In this document: positions 9,183-18,616 of the stretch, piece after piece
How positions within the stretch are numbered: the first letter of the stretch is position 1
How the letters are laid out: each line of letters opens with the position of its first letter
DNA from: Flavobacterium sp.
Lineage (GTDB): Bacteria > Bacteroidota > Bacteroidia > Flavobacteriales > Flavobacteriaceae
Length of the DNA: 42,134 nt
Direction: 5' to 3'
Assembly: GCA_030150335.1 (NCBI GenBank)
Contig: JASLGC010000052.1
Span: 1-42,134, forward strand
Position numbers and translations under genes: made by a program
The notes under the pieces: generated by a model
Told to the model about the DNA's origin: nothing
The model's input: the letters and a program-made list of their open reading frames with translations, nothing else
Databases searched by the model: none

Positions 9183-10706
9183 TTATTTCTTATGTTTTTT
9201 CTCTTTTCCTTTTTCAGCAATTTTCGCTACCTCCATACCTATTTCCTTCTTGATAAGGTTTAAAGCCATAGTTAGTTCAGGGTCTTTTTCTTCAATTAAT
9301 CCAGCATGAAACATTGTTTCATCTACCGAATAATCAGGAATTACACCTCTACAAGCCCCTTTTTTACTTCCTACATTATTAAAGAACACTTCTGAACGAG
9401 GTAAATCTACAATTGTCTGTGTATTTGGTAATTTGTAATTAATAAACCAAGAAGCAGTTGTAAAATTACTACAAGTACGTGTTTCTTGTCCAATTATTAC
9501 TCCTCTTTTATTTTCTTTAAACAAAGAAGCAAAGTAAGCTGCTGCTGATACTGTATTATTGTCGATTAAAAGAATAGTATTCCCTTCAAACACATTTCTA
9601 TCACGAGGATAATTCTCTACATACGTTTCATCTAAGCGATTATTACCATAATAGTACTCATCATCTTCACTTTTATCATAACGTTGTAACATGAAATTGT
9701 TCATGTTTTTAATATCTAAATCAGAATATTGACGGCCACTACCATCTATAAGATTTTCTCTTACATTAATATCAACAACCTTAGTAGCATATCTATAGCT
9801 ATTTTTAAATACTTTCTCTTTTGAAAGGAATGAATAAAAAAGTGGAATATTACTTAAATACCCTCCTCCATTACTGCGAATATCAATAATAAGATTCTTT
9901 ACCCCCTTTTCTTTTAACTTCTCAAAAAAAGTACTCAACTTTTGATAAGCAAATTCCTCAGAAAAAGCAAAAGTCTTAATTGTCAGAACATACGTATCCT
10001 CATCTATCTCTCTCCCGTAAATACCATAAGAATAAGTAATCAAATCTAATGGCAGAATTGACTTCTGAACATTGTAGTAGTTTCTGAAATAACTAACGGT
10101 ATCTATTGTTACTTCTTTTATCTCCTCACTATCCAACGCCTCTTGATACGTAATCACATATTCCTTTGCATCTGGAAACATCAATGAAATATAAAAAGTA
10201 AAGTCTTTAGCATCATCTGCTTTTATCTCGCCATCACTACTTACATTTATTCTCTCTAATATCTTGCTCGCCTTAACACCATTCACTGTTTTAATTATAC
10301 TTCCAGCAGGGATATAAGGATTGTGTTGATTAACAAACACTTTACTATTAAAAACAAGTGTAGCTAAGGGAAAGAAATGCGTCTCCTTAGTAAAGTCCTC
10401 AAAAATCGTAGTATCTGTAGATAAAGATGAATGAGCATCGTGAATATAAGGAATAGGATTAGAAAGCAAAAAAGTAGCATAGCTTGGATGTGCTTCTAAG
10501 TTTTTTCTAATATCTGCGACTTTCTTGTCAAAGTCTTTCTCTGATATTACACGATATGGATTAGGATGTTGATTTTTTACGATATTGATTAAGATGTCAA
10601 AATCTTCAAGATAATCTTCTTTCGTTAATTCTGAATATTTCTTTTGACCAAAAACAAAACATTGACTCAATAATAAGGTAACTAATAATAAACCTTGTTT
10701 AATCAT
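9183..10706 (-). CDS. S41 family peptidase, exported
   Basis: 507 aa with an N-terminal signal peptide (about 1-20, ends CFVFG/Q), so it is periplasmic or surface-exposed. An N-terminal helical region is followed by a PDZ-like segment (about 120-150, IPAGSIIKTVNGVKA). The tail-specific-protease core follows (about 235-470), with IIDIRSNGGG at 274-282 and the nucleophile region IDNNTVSAAAYFASLF containing S387. C-terminal processing-type peptidases of this family cut unfolded or tagged proteins. The Lys-rich tail (last 10 residues) is unusual but not a sorting signal I know. Single gene with its own terminator. Confidence 0.9.
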   Translation of the reverse strand: MIKQGLLLVTLLLSQCFVFGQKKYSELTKEDYLEDFDILINIVKNQHPNPYRVISEKDFDKKVADIRKNLEAHPSYATFLLSNPIPYIHDAHSSLSTDTTIFEDFTKETHFFPLATLVFNSKVFVNQHNPYIPAGSIIKTVNGVKASKILERINVSSDGEIKADDAKDFTFYISLMFPDAKEYVITYQEALDSEEIKEVTIDTVSYFRNYYNVQKSILPLDLITYSYGIYGREIDEDTYVLTIKTFAFSEEFAYQKLSTFFEKLKEKGVKNLIIDIRSNGGGYLSNIPLFYSFLSKEKVFKNSYRYATKVVDINVRENLIDGSGRQYSDLDIKNMNNFMLQRYDKSEDDEYYYGNNRLDETYVENYPRDRNVFEGNTILLIDNNTVSAAAYFASLFKENKRGVIIGQETRTCSNFTTASWFINYKLPNTQTIVDLPRSEVFFNNVGSKKGACRGVIPDYSVDETMFHAGLIEEKDPELTMALNLIKKEIGMEVAKIAEKGKEKKHKK

Positions 10707-11173
10707 TTCTTAGTATAAAATTTAATTTAATAAAATCTACATAAAGCAGTATTTCTCTTTAAATACATACCCTTCGCAAGATTCTATTTTAATTTACAGC
10801 AAATATAAACCAATATTACTTGGGCAAAATTGGTTTTATAAAACATTAAGCTTTCTATTTCTATATAACAGATAAACTATATTTTTATTATAATAAATAA
10901 GTACTAAGTTTTATTTTTTTTCTCCGATATTTTCCGTGACATATATACCTTTTTCTATTTTTTGATGTTTGCTACTCGAATTTAAGAAAATAAAACTTAC
11001 CTATTGCAACTTTTTCAAGAATTCTCCTTTTAACTTCACACTTTTCGTGTATGTATTCTCAATAAATCCACTAATTTTCAATGATTTCTATCTTTAATGA
11101 ACACAAAAAATTATTGCCTATCTAAATTGCATTATCGATATTTACGAATACTAATCAAAAAAACAAATAACTT
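10707..11173. other. gene-free divergent promoter region
   Basis: About 470 bases between the divergent S41 peptidase and thioesterase genes. AT-rich with many stops in all frames. No perfect TAnnTTTG box with a matching -33 TTTG was seen, and no hairpin or repeat beyond short A/T runs. Confidence 0.5.
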
Positions 11174-11629
11174 ATGACTAAAGCAATTCAAGACTTATAT
11201 CCCGAAAACCTTGCGCATTGTTATGGATGTGGAAAAAACAACCCAAACGGTTATCAACTAAAAACCTACCTTAAAGGAGAAGAAACAACCGCTGAATTCA
11301 CACCAGAACAAAAATATACTGCACTTCCTGGGAGTGTTTACGGAGGACTTATAGCCTCCCTTTTAGATTGTCACGGAACAGGCTCTGCTGCTGCATTTTT
11401 ATGTAAACAAGAAGGAATTTCACTTGAAGAAGCTCCAATTCCCGTACGCTGTGTTACTGCTTCTTTAAAAGTTGATTTTAAAGCAGCTACACCAATGGGC
11501 GTTCCATTGATATTAAAAGGAAAATTACGCAGTATTGAAGGCAGAAAAGTATGGGTAGATATGACATTAAGTGCTAATGATGTAGTTTGTGCTACAGGCG
11601 AATTATTAGCAATTAGGCTAAAAGATTAA
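11174..11629 (+). CDS. PaaI-family hotdog thioesterase
   Basis: 151 aa single hotdog-fold domain. The motif GSVYGGLIASLLDCHGTGSA (about 56-75) is the helix carrying the usual active-site residues of PaaI/YiiD-like acyl-CoA thioesterases (HGG..A.LLD pattern, here YGG). A CYGCGKNNPNGY segment near the N-terminus (residues 16-27) contains two cysteines typical of this subgroup. It probably hydrolyses acyl-CoA esters in the cytosol; the acyl chain is unknown. Monocistronic, followed by a shared terminator. Confidence 0.88.
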   Translation: MTKAIQDLYPENLAHCYGCGKNNPNGYQLKTYLKGEETTAEFTPEQKYTALPGSVYGGLIASLLDCHGTGSAAAFLCKQEGISLEEAPIPVRCVTASLKVDFKAATPMGVPLILKGKLRSIEGRKVWVDMTLSANDVVCATGELLAIRLKD

Positions 11630-11734
11630 GACATCTATTATACGATTAAAAACAACTATAATATAACCACGAACAAAAGCACCTCATTTAATAAATAGGT
11701 AAACTTAATATAATACGTTGTCAATCGCATTATA

Positions 11735-11767
11735 AAACAAAGGCTATCAGTTCGATAGCCTTTGTTT
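11735..11767. terminator. bidirectional terminator
   Basis: Perfect 14-bp arms AAACAAAGGCTATC (11735-11748) and GATAGCCTTTGTTT (11754-11767), A-rich and T-rich flanks. It separates the convergent thioesterase and NUDIX genes. Confidence 0.9.
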
Positions 11768-11772
11768 ATATA

Positions 11773-12159
11773 TTATTTTGAGATTTTTAAATATTCGTGA
11801 ACGATTGGAATATCCGCTTCAGCCCAATCATAAGACAATAAATCGCTTTTAGCACTCCAAACAATACTCTTATGCTCAGCGCTTACAAATTGCTCAGAAT
11901 TACTCATGCAAACAAAAGGAATCAACTCTAATGAGAAAGTATCATAATGATGAACAACAGGCGTTAATTGCTGAACAACCTTAATTGACAGACTCAACTC
12001 CTCTTTTATCTCTCTGACAATACATGCTTCCACAGATTCTCCCTTTTCTACTTTACCTCCGGGGAATTCCCATTTCAAAGGAAGTAACATAGACTCACTT
12101 CTTTGAGCCACTAATACCTTATCTCCATGTTGAATAATAGCACAACAAACTTTCAGCAT
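11773..12159 (-). CDS. NUDIX hydrolase, MutT-like (8-oxo-dGTP diphosphatase type)
   Basis: 128 aa. The full Nudix box GX5EX7REUXEEXGU is readable as GGKVEKGESVEACIVREIKEEL. The protein begins MLKVCCAIIQHGDKVLVAQR and keeps the WEFPGGKVE signature of MutT-type enzymes, which clean oxidised nucleotides from the pool. A longer frame starting at a TTG 21 bases upstream is possible, but the ATG used here has AAAAAAGGA six bases before it, so I chose it. Confidence 0.88.
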   Translation of the reverse strand: MLKVCCAIIQHGDKVLVAQRSESMLLPLKWEFPGGKVEKGESVEACIVREIKEELSLSIKVVQQLTPVVHHYDTFSLELIPFVCMSNSEQFVSAEHKSIVWSAKSDLLSYDWAEADIPIVHEYLKISK

Positions 12160-12214
12160 AATTCCTTTTTTATATTTCAACTATCACAAAGGTAAACAAA
12201 CATTAAAGAATCTA

Positions 12215-13249
12215 TTACTCTTCTTTAGGCGTTACAAACTCATTGCGGTATATCTTGACTAACCAGAAAAACAAAGAGAACAAGATAGGTCCAAATATAA
12301 TACCAATGAATCCAAAAAGATTTACACCAACAATAACACCAAATATGGTAATCAAAGGATGTACATCTGCCATTCGCTTTTGAAGTATAAAGCGGATTAA
12401 ATTGTCTGATAGCCCTACAATAATCAAACTATACAACAGAAGCCCAATAGCTCCTGTATTATCTCCTTGAGCAAGTAACATTATTACCAAAGGTATATAG
12501 ATAAGCGCCGCACCAACTACCGGAACCATTGCTGCAAAGCATGTTAAAACAAAGAATACAAATGCATCATCAACCCCAAAAATCAAATAACCTATATAAG
12601 CTACAACTGCCTGACAAAAAGCTGTTAATGGAACACCTACAGTATTAGAAACAACTAATTTTTTCATGTCAATTTTCATATTCTCCATATTTGCTCTTCC
12701 CAACGGAACATACTTATTAAACCATCGCTCGATAGCTTCATAGTCCACAAGCATAAAGTAGAACAACAAATAGGCAACTCCTATCTCCATCAGACCATTC
12801 ACGGATGTATTCACAAAAGATTGTAGAACCTTACCTCCTATCTCTGTGGCTTTCTCCAAGTTACTTTGGTTTAGTATATCGATATTATATCTCGTTTGTA
12901 AAACTTGAACCGCACTGTCGATGCCTGCTTTTAGTTTTTCTTTATCATCTAAGATTACAAGAATCTTCTTAGTCAATGTTTGAATCAATAGATACATTGG
13001 CCCTAAGATTAAACAAGCACTACCAAGCATCAAGACAACAATAGACCATATCTTTTTCCAACCCTTTTTCTCTGTTAACCAACGAAATGGATTAATCAAC
13101 AACACAAAAAGACAAATAGCCCCAAGAAATCCAGGTATAAAAATTACAAGGTTTTTTACAAGTAGAAAAAACACAAATACAATAACAAGTAGAAATGCTA
13201 TCTGAACTAAGATATTGTTCGGTATTGATGATTTTATTTTATCATTCAT
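12215..13249 (-). CDS. AI-2E family transporter (PerM/YdiK-like)
   Basis: 344 aa polytopic membrane protein. Hydrophobic segments lie near 12-50, 65-90, 150-172, 205-245, 250-290 and 300-335, which is the usual topology of this family. The long soluble loop (about 95-150) and the C-terminal IFGVIVGVNLFGFIGIIFGPILFSL signature are typical. Members export varied small molecules or act as Na+/H+ antiporters; the AI-2E name does not prove autoinducer export. No quorum-sensing gene adjoins it. Confidence 0.9.
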   Translation of the reverse strand: MNDKIKSSIPNNILVQIAFLLVIVFVFFLLVKNLVIFIPGFLGAICLFVLLINPFRWLTEKKGWKKIWSIVVLMLGSACLILGPMYLLIQTLTKKILVILDDKEKLKAGIDSAVQVLQTRYNIDILNQSNLEKATEIGGKVLQSFVNTSVNGLMEIGVAYLLFYFMLVDYEAIERWFNKYVPLGRANMENMKIDMKKLVVSNTVGVPLTAFCQAVVAYIGYLIFGVDDAFVFFVLTCFAAMVPVVGAALIYIPLVIMLLAQGDNTGAIGLLLYSLIIVGLSDNLIRFILQKRMADVHPLITIFGVIVGVNLFGFIGIIFGPILFSLFFWLVKIYRNEFVTPKEE

Positions 13250-13479
13250 AATATAGTCAGGATATAGTATTCAAAACATTGATAAATTTAATACAATTCA
13301 GTTAAAACACACCGATTCGAATCATTTATTCTTTGCATTTTAAAATACTAAAAAAGACAAAATAGCCCTTATAAGAATACATAAAAACTATACTTATCTA
13401 TAAAAATTAACCTTTTGAAATAATATTTATTAATATAATAAACATCAAATAATGACAATCAGAAGTATTTCTATATTTG

Positions 13480-13573
13480 CGCCAGTAAGACGTAAAATAT
13501 TTCCATTTCTTACAAAATGATTATTAAAATGCTATGAAAAAACTCCATAAGAATTATTCCTATGGAGTTTTTA
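13480..13573 (+). ncRNA. candidate small RNA (weak)
   Basis: A TATATTTG box (13472-13479) fits the Bacteroidota -7 consensus. About 60 bases downstream begins a strong hairpin with a T-run on the plus strand (13537-13573). The interval has no reading frame longer than a few codons. Together these could define a roughly 85-base transcript. No TTTG -33 element is found at the expected distance, so this is speculative. Confidence 0.25.
13537..13573. terminator. bidirectional terminator
   Basis: Arms AAAAAACTCCATA (13537-13549) and TATGGAGTTTTT (13561-13572) with an 11-base loop. It ends the lipoprotein transcript on the minus strand, five bases past the stop, and would also work on the plus strand. 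Confidence 0.8.
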
Positions 13574-13577
13574 TTTT

Positions 13578-14789
13578 CTATTTTCTTCCTTTTAGTAAAT
13601 TAAGGAATTCTTCTCTATTACTTGATTTAGACATTTTATGTTGTTGTGCTTTTTTATAACTCACAGGTTCATTTTCATTTATCTCGTATGTAATCTTATC
13701 ATAAAATCTAATTGTTGAATCATAAAGTACTTCCAAACTTCCATAATCTGATGTCATCTTTAATTCACCATTATAAACCCCATTTAAATAGCGATTTGGA
13801 TCATGTTCAACGTAATCATAGCCATCATTAAACAATCCATCTTTATCTATTTGTAAGTTTTTAAGTACACTTGAAAATTCATTAATTTCATCACTGTAAA
13901 TACTAAAACTTAAATCACCAACTATAACATATGCTCCAGCACCTATGATATCTGATCCAACTTTAGGCAAAGCTCTAACTCCATAGTCAACAATTTTGTC
14001 TCCTTTTTTTATAATTGTAGGATTAGGTACAAGAAAATCTACAAAAACCATATCCCAGCTTTCAGCAGTTTGTTTACCCAACAAGAAATAATAAACATTC
14101 GCAAGTCTTCCATCAGGCAACTCTCTTACTTCATCTTGCACTGTTTCATTTCCATCTTTATCAATGTATAATACGCGACTCATCACTAAAATAAAATCAT
14201 CTATTTTATACATATTTCCATTTACAGTGAATTTATTTGTAGGTTCATTTACCTCTATTACAATTTCCGCACTATCAGAATACCCATCTGCTTTAGCAAC
14301 AAAACTATACACACCTGTCTCTGTAGGTACAAAATAAGTAGAATTTAAAGGCTCATTTGTTTTAGTATTGTAAATCACTACATCATTTACCAATGTATTA
14401 TCGTAAAGTACAGAGAATTCTACATAATCACTTAAATCTATCTTTAGCTTATCTGCTTTTAAAACTAAGCGTTTAGCTGCAACTTCCACCTTCAATACAT
14501 TACTATCTAAATATCCATTTCTTTTAGCAACAACATTAAAAGTCCCTTCTTCCTTAAACGTATGATTTGCAAGTGCAGGAACACCATCTATAAAAATATT
14601 GCTTTTTACCGCTTCCTTCTTGCTATTTGTTACTTTAAATGTAACACTCTCACCAACTGTTACATTTTTTTGTTCTAACTGAAGAGTTAACTTTCCGTAA
14701 TCTTCATTAGCTACTGAATTATCGTCGTTATTTGAACAACCTACTATGGTTAAAACTGCGATAAAGATTAAATATATTTTACTTTTCAT
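13578..14789 (-). CDS. lipoprotein, paralogue 1 of a tandem trio (two Ig-like repeats)
   Basis: 403 aa. A type II signal peptide with lipobox IVGC puts the lipid on C18, so it is anchored in a membrane and probably faces the periplasm or surface. Two beta-sandwich-like repeats (about 30-105 and 106-184) share the pattern VTVGESVTFKVTN...V...IFIDG...F...G.FNVVAK..GY.DSN. A C-terminal domain (about 187-403) is shared with the two upstream paralogues, with conserved DFLVPNPTI and DYGVRALP. Function unknown. It starts 79 bases after paralogue 2 with no clear terminator between, so the two may be cotranscribed. Confidence 0.85.
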   Translation of the reverse strand: MKSKIYLIFIAVLTIVGCSNNDDNSVANEDYGKLTLQLEQKNVTVGESVTFKVTNSKKEAVKSNIFIDGVPALANHTFKEEGTFNVVAKRNGYLDSNVLKVEVAAKRLVLKADKLKIDLSDYVEFSVLYDNTLVNDVVIYNTKTNEPLNSTYFVPTETGVYSFVAKADGYSDSAEIVIEVNEPTNKFTVNGNMYKIDDFILVMSRVLYIDKDGNETVQDEVRELPDGRLANVYYFLLGKQTAESWDMVFVDFLVPNPTIIKKGDKIVDYGVRALPKVGSDIIGAGAYVIVGDLSFSIYSDEINEFSSVLKNLQIDKDGLFNDGYDYVEHDPNRYLNGVYNGELKMTSDYGSLEVLYDSTIRFYDKITYEINENEPVSYKKAQQHKMSKSSNREEFLNLLKGRK

Positions 14790-14868
14790 TTTTTCACAAA
14801 TTAAAAATTATTACTTCTTTAATAAGAAAACAAATACGCTTGTCCTCCTCTATTACAAGGTATCTTTA

Positions 14869-16047
14869 CTATAGCTTAATTCTCTGAATCACATCTGCTT
14901 TTACTGACTTACTGTGAGCCTTAACAGCATTTGCTTTAGCTGTGTAAACTTCATCTTCGTATTTTTCTTCAGGTATCTCAGAAAAATTAATCTTACCAGT
15001 ATAGTCTACTTCAATACCTACTTGAGGACCTTCGTACGTGATTTGCATTGAAGCTGTTGCATCAATTCCACGATTACCAGCCCCAATTCCCATATTTTCA
15101 ACTTCTAAAGAATCTACATTTATTGTAGAATCAGACTCTTCAGACGTTATATAGAATTGATAATCATTCACAACAACCCAAGCTTCATAATAAATAATAT
15201 TGTCAACTCCTGTTGGGAACACACGCTGTCCTAAATCTACAACTTCCCCATTCTCAGCCTTAATTGTATTATTTGGAACTAAATAAGTAAAAAGTACTCT
15301 TTCTAAACTTGCGTTTTTAAAGCTCTTAAACAAAAAGTTATATTGATTAGCATAAACACCATTACCTAATTCAAAAATCTTGTCAATTTCAATCATCTCA
15401 CCAGAAGTATTGTCAAAAACCTCCATTCGTTCAATACTAACAGAAACTCCTGTAATGTTATGCTCCTTATCATTTATTATAAACTTGTTTTTCGTGTCTT
15501 GCTCTTGTACATTTATAGTAACAATATTACTATCTGTAAAATTCTCTCCTTTCGCTATAAATGAAAACTCCCCAACTTCAGAAGTTATTAAAATACCATC
15601 TTCAACTACCTCATTTGTAGCTACATTATATATTTTAACTTCATCTAAAACATCTTCTTTAAGCCATTTAACAGAGAAAATAACTCTACGATTTAAATAA
15701 AAATCAGTTTGATTAACGTCTAACACCAACCCTTTTGATCCTACAATGATCTCAATCGTATTACTATCACTCACTCCTTGCTTTTTTGCAGTCACTTTAA
15801 AAACACCCGCTTTATCAAAAACAAAAGGATTAGAAGCTTTTACCCCATCTACATAGATATCTGCTTCAATCGTTTCTGCATCAGCATCTTTTACTGTAAA
15901 CAAAACAGAATCATTCACAAATACCGAAGTTTTTTCTGTAATCAAATACAATGCTTGTTCTGCATTTGATTCTACCGATACATCATCATCGCTACTACAA
16001 GACAATAATGATAGACTTGCAATAAAAAATAATATTACTTTTTTCAT
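14869..16047 (-). CDS. lipoprotein, paralogue 2 of a tandem trio (two Ig-like repeats)
   Basis: 392 aa. Lipobox LLSC gives lipidation at C17, followed by SSDDD, an acidic stretch that in Bacteroidota often marks surface export of lipoproteins. Two Ig-like repeats (about 30-105 and 106-180) carry the same VFVNDSVLFTVKDAD...IYVDGVKA...F..AGVFKVTAKKQG.SDSN pattern as paralogue 1. The C-terminal domain contains TYLVPNNTI, DLGQRVFPTGVD and GIGAGNRGIDATA, the last closely matching paralogue 3. Function unknown. It reads toward paralogue 1 and follows a terminator after paralogue 3. Confidence 0.85.
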   Translation of the reverse strand: MKKVILFFIASLSLLSCSSDDDVSVESNAEQALYLITEKTSVFVNDSVLFTVKDADAETIEADIYVDGVKASNPFVFDKAGVFKVTAKKQGVSDSNTIEIIVGSKGLVLDVNQTDFYLNRRVIFSVKWLKEDVLDEVKIYNVATNEVVEDGILITSEVGEFSFIAKGENFTDSNIVTINVQEQDTKNKFIINDKEHNITGVSVSIERMEVFDNTSGEMIEIDKIFELGNGVYANQYNFLFKSFKNASLERVLFTYLVPNNTIKAENGEVVDLGQRVFPTGVDNIIYYEAWVVVNDYQFYITSEESDSTINVDSLEVENMGIGAGNRGIDATASMQITYEGPQVGIEVDYTGKINFSEIPEEKYEDEVYTAKANAVKAHSKSVKADVIQRIKL

Positions 16048-16190
16048 AAGAGTATTTCTTTTAAGATTACTTTACAAAAAAATAACATTTCATTTTAATA
16101 AAAATCAACAAATCAAACATTATTCATTAATTTATATAACAAATCAAATAATTACATAAAACAAAAATCACAATTACTCTAAAAAGAATA

Positions 16191-16233
16191 AAAAAAGAGC
16201 TTTCAATCTTTTCAGATTAAAAGCTCTTTTTTA
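16191..16233 (-). terminator. intrinsic terminator after lipoprotein paralogue 3
   Basis: Long hairpin with outer arms AAAAAAGAGCTTT (16191-16203) and AAAAGCTCTTTTTT (about 16219-16232) and inner arms AATCT/AGATT. T-rich on the minus strand after the stem. Confidence 0.8.
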
Positions 16234-16253
16234 TGTCTTTTACACCAGTTTAT

Positions 16254-17147
16254 TTACTCTGCAAGAATGATGGGAAAATACTCTCCATTACTTCTATCTT
16301 CCACATCTTCTATAAATCTAATATCACCATCATAGATAATATCCAGTAAAGTATCTCCCGCAGTATAGTCAATTTTTATATACGCTGTTGCATCTATTCC
16401 CAGCTTACCTACACCTTCTCCACGATTTGGAATAACAATTTCATCTAACACGAATTTTGAATCAGCCGCTTTCCAATCATTGGCAAAGTCATGATTATCA
16501 GTTATAATCCACGACTCTATATAAAACACTTCATCCACTTCATTTGGAAAAATACGCTCTCCGTAGTTAATAATTTTTTGATTTTCATCAACAACAATAG
16601 AAGAATTAGGAACAAAATAGCTCACTTCAACTCTACCTTGTTTACTTGCTGTTTTTAATTTAAACTCTACATTATAAATATTACCTAACTCACCGTTATG
16701 CCATTGTACAACCTTATCTACAATAAGGTCTTTGTTCTGTTCTTTATCAGAAACCTTCACTTGTTCTACACTTAGATGAACACTTTCAACCTCAAAATGT
16801 TGACTATTCAATTGAAATTTGTTCTTTCGCCTTTGCTTCAGAACATTTACTTGCAAAACATTACTATCTACATATCCAGCTTTCTTAGCTACAATATCGT
16901 AAACACCAACTTCGTCAAAAACCATAGGATTATCAACTTTAGAATTTCCTACGTACAAATCTGCACTAATATCCTCCTTATCGCTATTTTGAATTGTAAA
17001 ATAAATTGGTTGATTTACAATAGCTGCTGTAGCATCCACCGCGAGATGCAGTTCCTTTTTTTCTTGTGGTTGTGAATTACCATCATCATTGCTATTACAA
17101 GAGAATAACGATAAACTCACTAATAAAAAAAATACAATCTTCTTCAT
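16254..17147 (-). CDS. lipoprotein, paralogue 3 of a tandem trio (one Ig-like repeat)
   Basis: 297 aa from the ATG giving MKKIVFFLLVSLSLFSCNSNDD; an in-frame ATG eight codons upstream would put a charged segment before the signal peptide and is less likely. Lipobox LFSC, lipidated C17. Only one Ig-like repeat is present (about 30-100, LAVDATAAIVNQPIYFTIQNSD...LYVGN...VGVYDIVAKKAGYVDSN), so it is the short form of the family. The C-terminal domain (about 105-297) carries SYFVPNSSI, NYGERIFPNEVD and GEGVGKLGIDATA. Function unknown. First of the three genes in transcription order, with its own terminator. Confidence 0.85.
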   Translation of the reverse strand: MKKIVFFLLVSLSLFSCNSNDDGNSQPQEKKELHLAVDATAAIVNQPIYFTIQNSDKEDISADLYVGNSKVDNPMVFDEVGVYDIVAKKAGYVDSNVLQVNVLKQRRKNKFQLNSQHFEVESVHLSVEQVKVSDKEQNKDLIVDKVVQWHNGELGNIYNVEFKLKTASKQGRVEVSYFVPNSSIVVDENQKIINYGERIFPNEVDEVFYIESWIITDNHDFANDWKAADSKFVLDEIVIPNRGEGVGKLGIDATAYIKIDYTAGDTLLDIIYDGDIRFIEDVEDRSNGEYFPIILAE

Positions 17148-17378
17148 AACAAATAGCTTTCTATTAAACATTATTTAGCTAAATATTTATTTTAAAAGCA
17201 ATTAATTACTCATTTTTAAGTTTTAAAATTACTTTTTTTACTTAAAATAACACATTTAACTGAACACAAATTTAGATTAAAATTTTATAGAATACTACTT
17301 AATCATACTTTTTTTTTAACATTATAAAACTAATAACCAATTAGTTAAGTGATAAAAGAAACCGCAATTATTACCATT

Positions 17379-18224
17379 TTATACTGATAAATAGGACATC
17401 GCTTGCATAATTGCAGCCGCACTCATAGATGTTTGCCCATTTTGTTTTGTATAAGTAAGCACACTACACACAAAACTCATCGCATTTTGAATTGCCACAC
17501 CTATATCTCTACCAAGAGTTAGCTGAGAAGTCATAATAGCAGTAAACAAATCTCCTGTTCCCACTACTTCAATATGAATATTCTCTGTACTAAATCTTGA
17601 CACCTTATTGTTTTGAACAACAATAACTTCTATTTGATCCACAGGCGTATCCTCAAGAATAGCACTTGTTAGAACAACTGTTTTCGATTTTAATATAGGG
17701 TGATTGGTTATTAAAGCAACTAATTCTTGTACAGAAGTAATCTTTTCTCCTAAGATAAACTCCAATTCAAATTGATTAGGCGTTAGAACCTCGCAGATTG
17801 GTAGAAGTTTCTCAATCGAATGCTTAGCTATATGTTCAGGTATATACAGTCCATTCGCACGTGTATCCCCTAAAACAGGGTCATATATATAAGTAGCACC
17901 CGCTCTTACTTTTTTCCACTCCGTTACAAAATCAGCAGCAATATCAATCAATTCAATTGTATTTATATAACCACTAACTGCAAAAGAAGTTCGTTCGCGA
18001 AGTCCAACCTCGCTAATCCCTCTAATTAACTTATTAAACAAATCTGGAGAAACAACATCTCCATAGTATATATTTTGCTCCGCATGACTTGACAACATAA
18101 CCGTTGGCAATATAATAGCATTTAACCCGTGCAACTGAATAGCCAATCCTGCTACGCTATTTCCAACGTAACCAGCAGAAACTAAACTTTGAATAGAAAT
18201 TACATTTCTTTCAAGTATATCCAT
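17379..18224 (-). CDS. pdxY: pyridoxal kinase
   Basis: 281 aa PfkB/ribokinase-fold kinase that phosphorylates pyridoxal (and related vitamers) to PLP in the salvage pathway. The N-terminus shows VISIQSLVSAGYVGNSVAGLAIQLHG, the pyridoxal-kinase signature (SxVxxGyVGN). YIYDPVLGD and LTPNQFELE lie in the middle, and VVGTGDLFTAIM (about 229-240) contains the catalytic base Asp of the GTGD anion hole. Length matches PdxY. Monocistronic; a TACTTTTG -7-like box lies about 110 bases upstream. Confidence 0.88.
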   Translation of the reverse strand: MDILERNVISIQSLVSAGYVGNSVAGLAIQLHGLNAIILPTVMLSSHAEQNIYYGDVVSPDLFNKLIRGISEVGLRERTSFAVSGYINTIELIDIAADFVTEWKKVRAGATYIYDPVLGDTRANGLYIPEHIAKHSIEKLLPICEVLTPNQFELEFILGEKITSVQELVALITNHPILKSKTVVLTSAILEDTPVDQIEVIVVQNNKVSRFSTENIHIEVVGTGDLFTAIMTSQLTLGRDIGVAIQNAMSFVCSVLTYTKQNGQTSMSAAAIMQAMSYLSV

Positions 18225-18335
18225 TTCTAAAATAATGATTTTAATTAATTATCCTTCCCCTTAGTACCCTCTAAGAAAAAAGCATCCGTAGTTTTAAAAC
18301 AATTAATAAGTGATTCCATTAAAGACTCAATGCTG

Positions 18336-18343
18336 CAAAAGTA
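18336..18343 (-). promoter_or_regulatory. -7 box of pdxY promoter
   Basis: Minus-strand TACTTTTG matches TAnnTTTG exactly. The -33 element is poorly matched. Predicted leader of about 100 bases. Confidence 0.4.
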
Positions 18344-18554
18344 TTTCAAAATTCAAAAACAACTTGCGTATTTTCAATCATATTTTCAAAACAATTGAAG
18401 ACTGCCCCAAAAACAAACCACAAGCTAAATATCTGCCGTTTTTAAACATCTTTACCGTTTAAACAACCTAAGAGTAGTAATTAAATCAAAAGTATCACAA
18501 TAAGCCTAAAACAGGCTCGTTTCAAAAATGAATTACAAAATTCTGTTTATAGAA

Positions 18555-18582
18555 AACAAAAAAGGAACCTAATAGGCTCCTT
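18555..18582 (-). terminator. intrinsic terminator
   Basis: Stem AAGGAGCC/GGTTCCTT on the minus strand (18575-18582 and 18562-18569, one G-T pair) followed by TTTTGTTTT. Ends the downstream membrane hydrolase transcript. Confidence 0.7.
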
Positions 18583-18616
18583 CCGTATATTTCTCATCAG
18601 TAATTAAACTTATTCA

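Larger units (their letters stand above)
13250..13577. other. gene-free interval with an orphan promoter-like box
   Basis: About 330 bases between two minus-strand genes. It contains the terminator of the lipoprotein gene at its right end. A perfect plus-strand TAnnTTTG box (TATATTTG, 13472-13479) faces that terminator, with no gene between them. Confidence 0.5.
18225..18616. other. gene-free interval
   Basis: About 390 bases between two minus-strand genes. It contains a minus-strand -7-like box for pdxY (18336-18343, reading TACTTTTG) and the terminator of the membrane hydrolase gene. No reading frame or repeat of note. Confidence 0.5.

Noticed and set aside
15380..15700. 106-codon plus-strand frame opposite lipoprotein paralogue 2
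   Set aside because: Antisense shadow of a lipoprotein with clear paralogues.
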